A DNA stretch of 64,000 bases from Rhynochetos jubatus (Eukaryota > Chordata > Aves > Eurypygiformes > Rhynochetidae): NCBI GenBank assembly GCA_027574665.1, contig CM050650.1, positions 55,597,304 through 55,661,303 on the forward strand, read 5' to 3'. Shown in pieces: positions 53,601 through 62,600 of the stretch; position 1 is the stretch's first letter, and each line of letters begins with the position of its first letter. The translations under genes were made by a program, and so were the position numbers. Below the pieces are notes generated by a model that did no database searches, was not told where the DNA came from, and saw only the letters and a program-made list of their open reading frames with translations.

Positions 53601-56600
53601 ACAAACTTTCTGAAAATTTTAAAAAGGAAGCCTTAAAGTTTTCCCATCTTTCTTATAGACTGATAACACACTTAAGGGCTACAGTTTCCGGGAGAGGCGT
53701 TATTGGGGCTTTTTTGGTATTTGTTTTTTATACCTAATGTGTTCATGATTCAATGTTTTTGTAATATAAACAAGTCTCATCACACACTCTAGCCCCCTTC
53801 CAATCATTTTTAGAAATGTAAATTGCAATCATCAGACAAAAACTGATTCAGAATTAGCTCTAGCTACTTCAGAATTAGCTCCAGCTCTAGCTACAGGTGC
53901 TTCAAGAAGTTACTTCAAGCTCTTTGGATTAGGGCTGTCCTGGCAGACACACCTTAGAGTGTAAACTATGATCAATCATTATGATAAACAAATTTTAATC
54001 CATGAACAGTAGCATGACTTAGTCACATAACTATCTACACATAGGCGTAAAGATAGATGTTGAATGACTCATTTAAACGCAAAACCACACATATTTCAGG
54101 CAGGCATAAATATATGTCTCTACTACAGAAATGATTCAGAGTTTATATGCTGTTTAAAAGCAAGGGAAGGCACCATTTGACCTGGGTCACAGGGACTTAA
54201 AACAGAATTTATTTTATGTTTTGTGATCAGTTTCACTGTTAATATAAAAATATAAGCAATGTTAATATAAAAATATTTCTAGCAATAGAGAATTTTTGTC
54301 TATGCAACATGGGAAAGCACATCTGACTGGCCTTCTGCTTAATTACTGGAATCAAGAAGATACACCAAATTTAAAGGGATATATTTTAGTGATACCTCCT
54401 GCAAAGCAAATGGTACTTTGGAGCATATTGAGAGCAACTCATGAAAATAAACAGGTAATTTTGGACATACCAGACATGCCAAATCTTCTCCTGTTTTGTA
54501 TGCTTCACTTTGCTTCAGACAGTAACTTGGTCAAGCTTATTTTTTGACTAATTAAAACACCAAACCAAACCAGACCCCCCCTCAATCAACCCCTTCCCCA
54601 TCTCTCTCCCCAGCCCCCATCCCACCCCTCCACAAAAAGAAAAACAACCTACTCTCATATGATTTTCTTAAGTTGGCCATTACACTTCAGTACAGATGAG
54701 GTTTTTTGAGTGTGGTACATAACAAAGATTAAGAAACCTACAAAACCAACCAAGAGTCTTCTGCGTTACCCTTAACCACACCAGTAGTACTTTACCTCAT
54801 TATTGCACCGATTTACATGAGATGGACTACTGGCTAAGCAAATTCTATTTATTGCAAGTAAAGGTGTGTTGTAAAGAATGGTCTTTTCAGTACAGACTGG
54901 GAAAAGGAGCAGTTTCGGAGCCCCATAGGTTTTCCCACATTGCAGTCATACTCATTATTCAGAGGGAACAGCAGAACTTTGTCCATCTGACTTGCTTTTA
55001 CTCTCAGCTACTTCCTCCAAGTTCTGTTATTCACTCCAGTACCTGCATGTTAGTTTTAAAAAATTTAAATTATTATAAAAAAATAATTTAAAAATCTCAT
55101 CAGTCAACCCTTATTTCTGTCCATTCTTCTGTTGAACAGAATTAAAAACGTGTCATGCAAGTCTTCACAAATACAACTTCGATATAAATTGAGTGTCCCA
55201 ATTCAGAAGAATTTATACTGTAACCAAATAAGGGAAGCCTTGTCTTACCTTTTGTTCAAGTTTAGCTTGTGCTATATCATTTGTTTTCTTTTTTAGTTTG
55301 GAAAGAATGGCATTCAGTTCATTTGCTATCCCCTGAATTTTCTGACCAAACTCTTGATTCAATGTTTTGATCTGCTGAGTTTCTCTTTCTTTGGTTTGAA
55401 TCTGTCAACAATAAGAATTAAATTCAGTAACCAGAAATCTCTCCTCCTGAAAAGAAATTAACTTTCATTTAACTTACTTTAATTTAAAGGAAGAAGGTTA
55501 CAAAACTACTCTACGTTGTCACAGTTTGACCACACTTGGATACTGTATTCCACTAAGTTAAAAAGTCTAAAGGACTGTAGGTCTGTAATGCATTTATCTA
55601 CTAAGCTTTACCTGATCTTGTAAAGTTACAAGGGCCAGCCCAACTTCTTCTAAATGAAGAGAGAGTTCAGAAGGCAAAATGGTATAAAGTCCCAAGTACT
55701 TATTCTGCTGCTGTTTAGCCATTTCTTCAACAGCCTGGCGATGAGTAGTTACTTCGCCAAAGAGAGACTAATGACAGAAAAAGAGAATTGTTAAGAGCGT
55801 GTCTGTGTAAACTTAGTAAATGCAGATACTACACGCTGCTTGCAACAAAGGTTATCGCTTTCAAATTTGAAAAAAAATTATCTTGGGATTCCATGGATTC
55901 TTATTTATGACTGTCTGTCCAGTTCTCTGTTCCTGCGTGACCACATGTTCATAGAGAATGTTCAGTTTTCAGCAGCTCCACTGAAATAAGTTTGTTTGTT
56001 GTTTCACTCCCCACCCCAAACTGCCGAGATAGAAATGTCACAGTCTATAGTTTCCCCATATTATAGGAGAAAAATCACTAAGCAATATGCTAGTATGTAA
56101 AATCACATAAACACAAACACTTAAATATATCTTAAATATCTTTAAAGTAAGGTATTGCAGCCCATCAGCTACTTCATGCTTTAAGAATTTGTCTAGTGGC
56201 TTACACAAAAACTAGCGAACATTGTCTAATTTGAATTCGTGGTTGTTTTGAACCGATTAACACTCACTAACACATTACAACAAAGATAAATATTGTAATT
56301 TAGAAATTCAGAAATTTGATATACCTGCAACTCCTGAAGTTGAGTATCCACTTCTACATCAGGGCTTAATAAATATTCTTTTGTTTCCTGGATCCAGGAC
56401 TTCACAATATTAATCTCTGCTTCAACCCCCTCACGCTCCTTCAGCTCCTGTTTCACCATCTTCACACCTTTTTTTACTTTCTGTTGCATACTTCAGAAAC
56501 AAAAAACCAAGAATTAAGCAATGTCTAAAACCACTGATTTGTCAAAAAATATTGAATAATAAAGATAATGAATGATAGCCCCACATTCAGAGTAATAAAG

Positions 56601-59600
56601 TGGGGCAATGCTGCAACAGACTACTAAAGCTGCACACTTAAATTTCTCATGTTCATTCTTCACTTTATTCCTTTTACTTAGCACTTTCATGTATTTTGAC
56701 ACTGAGCTCTCAAATCTCTTGAAGAAATGCAAGTGTTTACAGCACAGACACCTACATCTGAGCTCATCATCACAGACTACCTTTTTTTGTCAGTGAAGGA
56801 AGCAGGCAATTCTAGGGCATGATTTAGCATGATTCATCAACATTCTAAAATAGGTCTGAAAAAATGCATCTTAGACCTGTCTATTTCTCTCCACAAACTA
56901 CAGAGTAAGAATTAACCAGTTCAGATGCTGATATCTATAATCTAAAATAATGCAAGATAAATTGCACCCCTATTGACGGGATTTGCATTGGCAGAATACC
57001 TAGGAAAAGGCATGGATCGAACATCTGAACACCATTTTTGATCCAGGGACCTATTTCCATACTTGCACTAAGACAGAATTTCTGCACTTTCCTCAAGAAC
57101 TTGAATCTCCTGTAAAAACAGAATCTTTCTCAGACAACAGCTCTGCAAAACATCTACAGGACTACTTGCAGCCCTTATGCACATGACATGGACCTTACTT
57201 TGATACTCCCATATTTGATTTATGTTTGTATAACCTTTCATAGCTGAATCGTGCCTTACTTACATGAGCACGAGATCATCACAAACCCTATTTCTTAGAA
57301 ACCAATTCTAAGGGAAGAATGGAACTAAAAAAGTGCTAATATCTACATACTTTCTAGAGGGATTGACATTCTACTGTAATCAGTTATGCATGCACAAAAT
57401 GAGCTTTGCACAGGCTAGGTGCAGGGTTTACAGTTTTTTCCTTCTCCATCTCGCTCCCTCTTCCTACAGTGGTGACCCAGTTAATGGCATTTTAGTGCAG
57501 TTATGAGGTGCATATGAGTCCTGAAACTTAGCCATAAAACTTCCTGGTTTATACATAACAGGAAAACATTTTAGATTTAGATAAACATTCATATGACCAA
57601 AGGGTGAAATGTTAAGATATGTTTTATTTGCACATGCACTAAATTCCCCTGTAAATTTATAGGATACCTACTTTTGCTACCCAAGTGCTCCCAACAGGGA
57701 AACAAAGTGATAAACTAATCTAAACTTAGGATACAGAAAGACAAAAGTTCACTGTTAATGGTGAGGTGCAATGGAAGTGTTTCACATAATTGAAAGGTAT
57801 AACTTTAATGTAGCTTTTACAACTCCTACGTAAGTTACTGTTAATATGCAAGGCCAGAAGCAGATATTCTAAAATGCATACTCCTACTGATGGAAATGAA
57901 AAATAAAGGTCAAACCACATTTCAAGATTAATTAAAGATCATTTAAAAATAAACTGAAGCTTATTTTAAATATAACAACTAATATTTATTTTAAGCATGG
58001 TAATTGTTAATGACAACAAAAGTGATATATGAACTCTTATTAATGAATTATAAAGTTATCATTTTTCTAGTGAATCTTCTAAAATATTGCCTTACTTGTG
58101 GCATCGATCTTGCATTGCTTTGATTTCTTGCATGACTGGTAGTTCCTCCTGAGACGGAGGCTTTATTTCCACATCCTGCAGCATGCTGACAGCATGCTGT
58201 TTGAGCAGGCCCAAAGATGACAGCTGGTGCTCCACATCCAGAAGGAAACTGCTGTGGTAATCCAGGAGTGCTAGGAGCTCTGTCTTGGATGCTTTTTCCA
58301 CTGAGCTTTCTGGTAAGCGACCCTGTAGCTCATCTATTGCTGCAGTGGCTCTCTGAATCTATGGAAAGAAATATAGTCTTGGCAATAATGAAATTAGAAA
58401 GAAGCTAGTACAACTGATACCTAAAGGTGTTAAACCCAGTGCTGTACATATAGATACTGTAAAACAGTTGTGGTACAGGGCTTGTGCAGCAGGCTCTATA
58501 GCTCTTATGTGCCAGATCTAGCTAGCTAGCCCTAGCTATTCATAGTGGACTAGAACTTGCTAAGGGACTTTTTTGCCGAGTGATGAGTGGCTCCTCATAT
58601 ACTTTAGCATTTATTATCTTTACTGCCATAGAGCTCTACCCCAGGGCAGACCCATATCTGACACAAGTCATACATTTAACAAAAATATTATCCTCATTCC
58701 CAAAGAACCTGCAATATGATCATAAAATAAAAGGTGATAGACAATGACAGATAAAGAGTCAGGTAGGCAGGTAGGATATGAGGAGAAAAAATATATTAAT
58801 GATTGGTGAGCTGTGACAGGCAATAACAACACTGCATAAACTTAGAAATCAGAATTTCATTCTTTTGGGGGTGGGGGTGGGATAAAAAAAGGGGGAAAAT
58901 AAAAAAAAGGCAGGGAAAAAATAACTTAATCTAGAAGACCTGGGGAAGGGAAGCAGAGAGGAAGGTTCTGAAGAACCACCACAAGCTATACATGTGTTTA
59001 CTATACATGTATGCACATAGAAAAACAGTGCAAACCTTGGACGCAGTGGTTCTAAACCTATGTCTTCCATACCTGTTTTTTTTCTAGGACCTGAGAAAAA
59101 ACACTGTTATTCCTGCTATCAGCTTTCTCTACCATAAGAAGATTAATAAGACACTATAATGGGTGAAAACCTATGTACCGTTAACAAAGTAGGATTTACC
59201 AAGACGAGAAGTTACCTTATCATTAAAGCCCTTCCATTCCTGCACTGCATCTTCCAAAATTTTTTCTTGTTCTTGGGCTACACTCCGGAGCCGTGTCCAG
59301 CGCTGCCAAACTGTTGTCATGGATCTGCTTATAGTTGCCTTACTAGCATCATTGCTAATTTTTTCCAGCTGTGAAGCCTTTTCTTCCAGGGCTGTGATCT
59401 TCTCATGGAAAGAATTCACTACAGACACAAGAGTCTGAAAAAGAAAAAACAAGCACTGTTTTCCTGTTTTACAGCACAACTCATAACTATTCAACACATT
59501 TGTAGGCAGATGAGCCACTTCCATCCACTGCAGACAAAGAGGAGGTATTCTGCTGAGTGAGGTGGTCAGGTCTCTCTATTCTTCATACGCAATATACCAG

Positions 59601-62600
59601 CTACAGCTGCTTAAAGGGCCTGGTCCAAAATGTATCTCTCTGGAAGCAGCAGAAATCCGGTGTAACCAGATTTTTTCTTCCTTGCTAGCCCCTCAAAGGG
59701 GATGGAAATAACTATTCAGAAAACTTCTCATAGAAAAGACTGACTTCTATTAGAGTCTAAAAATAAAAGCAGTTCATGTATTGAAGCATACATTTACATC
59801 ATGTTTATCTTTAATGTCATTTAAGATATCCAAGGGTATCGGGATATTCTCATGAAGTTGGCAGGCATGACATTACTCTTAGGGGAGATTCCTGCCTTCA
59901 CAAAGACACAGCTGGAGACCAGGCGGGATGGCTGAAGTGTCACCAAATGCCTATATTAAGGCAACTGATTAGCACCCTAAATACTAGGGAAGAAAGTAAC
60001 TCTTTTAAGTTACTTTTTTTTTTTTTTAGACTAAACAAAAGTCAATATTAAACCCCCAACCCTCCTGTTCTAGTAAAACTATTCGTTGTGATCCAAAGTA
60101 GATGGATGTTTCTATTGATCTGAATTTCTTGTAGGGCACAAAATTTGGGGGCTTATGCACCTAAGGCTTTTAGAAACCTCCTGGTTCTTTCCAGTTCTTT
60201 ACAGTCACAGGCATACAGACAGACATTAAGCTGAAAAGCAATTAAAAAATCTGCCTGAGTCACCCCACAAATAAAATGTGTGTTCTGCACAGCACAAAAC
60301 ACCTCTTGGTGTAGTATGGCACAGTTAAGCACTACAGGAAAATATCTAAAACTCAAATTCATGTTGCCACAGGTCCAGATCTATAAAACATACACTTATT
60401 TTCACTGAAGGAAAAGGATTTCATACAATTTTCAGTACCTTACCTTATGTGTTAGCAATTTCTCTTCCGATTCATGAGAAGAAGCAGCTTTAGCTACTGA
60501 GAATTCAGATAATTTTTTCTCAGCCTCATTCATCACGTCAATAACCTTCTGTCTTGCTGTCTGGTACTCCTGCCACTCAGAAGCACACCTTAAACAAAAT
60601 ACAGTTCCAGAAAGAACAATTTAACTCAATATAAAACCATGTGAAAATCAGAAATATTGCTGAACCTAGTTTTCAATGTAACTGCTTTATTTTGCTGTTA
60701 CACAGTATTTTTCAAGAAAAAGAAAGATTATTGGGAAAGAGCATACATAGAAGCATATGCTCACGATTTTCAGCTATGCCTTACAAACATGGCTGAGCAT
60801 TTAAGAGCACTTTTTTGACCTCTCCTCAGTGATTTTGCCGAGGAGAGGAGAGGAAAAAAAAGAAAATAAAATATTAATATACCTTTGCAACTGCTCTTGC
60901 TGGCTTTTGGCTTCTTGCTTTGCTCCTTTGGCCTTTTCCTCCAATGCAGCTACATTCTGGATCAGCTGCTCTCTTGCTGTGGCTTGGATAAAGGGTTCTA
61001 TCTCAGACACAAGGCCCTGTAACTCCTTCAAATGATTACTGAACTGACTTTCTGTGCTGAAAAATTCTATGTGGTTCCTTAGGTTCTCCTCAGAGTTCTC
61101 AATATCGAGACCATTTCTTCCTAATTGTAGAAATTCCTGAGCATCTTCCAGCCAGTCATTTGCTATCTGCATCACCTGGTAGTATCTTTGGCAGAGGCTA
61201 TATAATTTATTCAAGGTAGCCTGAAATGAAAGGGAAAATTACAGTCACAGAAATAAAATTCACAACAGTGACAAAACCATCCTCTGCTGAGAGTTTGGAA
61301 TTTGCCCATGCTTGCTATCTTTTCCTTTTATTATATCTAAAATACAGGTCCAGAGAGAATACATGGAAGTAGGTTTTGAGTAAGTTTGCACATCTACATT
61401 CAGGCATAAATGCATATTAAGGAAACCTTTTCTCCCTCCCCACCAAGTTGTCCATGGCAACAGGTCACAACCTAAGTCATTAAAAAACCCAAACAACTGC
61501 ATTATTAAACCCAACCTTTTCATGATGATGATTGCAAACATCAAGCCATAGAGCACCTTTTTCAGCTTCATGAGTGAGAAACTAACAACACTTGGGGTGC
61601 ACTAACCTGTCTCATGTGTATAGCTTCTTGAACTTCACCATCTAGTTCTGCCAGCTCAGCAAGAGTATTTTCCAGGTCAGCAGGTATCAGCTCCTTTGCT
61701 TTCATATATTTCTCTTTCTCTTTATTGCTCAATGCATTCATTATTCTCAGGCTTGACTGCACTTCTTCCTGATGTATCTGAACCTTTCGGATTTCTTCTT
61801 GGATGCTTTGTAGTTTGAGGTCTAAACTTAATGTACCATTAAGTTCTGTTTTCACCCATCTCAACCAGTCGAGTGAGCGGCAGATTTCTGTCTGGAAGTC
61901 TATGCTTTGCACAAGTCTGTTCTCACACTCCATCACAGTGTCACCAATCGCAGCATGCAAAGACTTTAGTTTCTCTTGCCAAGACTGCACTTGGTGATTT
62001 GTTGTCTCACATGCAGATGCATCAAGCTGAGGAGAAAGGGCTTCTAGGTGCTCAGTTATTCGCTTCAGAAGACTCCCCGAGTCTTGCAAGCTGCCCACCA
62101 GAGAATGGTATATTTTCAACTTTTCTTCTATTGGGAGTGTTTCTTCATTTACCTTCATCTGCTCCTTCTTCACTGCCTCCAGTTGTGCCTCAAACTGCAC
62201 ACACATTTTCTCATGCTCCTGGCATGCTTCTATCGTGTCTTCCAACAGGTTGATTTTCTGTTCCATTTGCCTCTTCAACTTGTTGTACAGTGTGACAAGT
62301 TTTAACATCTCATCTGGTTGCCATGGCTGGCCACTGCTTCGAAAGGCCTCCTTTTTCTGGTTTAGTTCATCCACCGCTGCACCAAGACTCACCACTTCAC
62401 CCAAGAGATCTCTGTAGGCCTGCTGGAGTGACACAACTTCTTTGGCTAAAACAGCAGCTGGAGCTTTGTCCATGTTAATAAACTGATCTTCTAGCTCAGT
62501 CAGAGCTTTACTTGTCAACTCAATCAAAGAGGCATACTCTTTCCTGGCATAAATTGCTTCCTGAACCTTATATAATTTTTCTTTCGCCAGAGCAGTGACA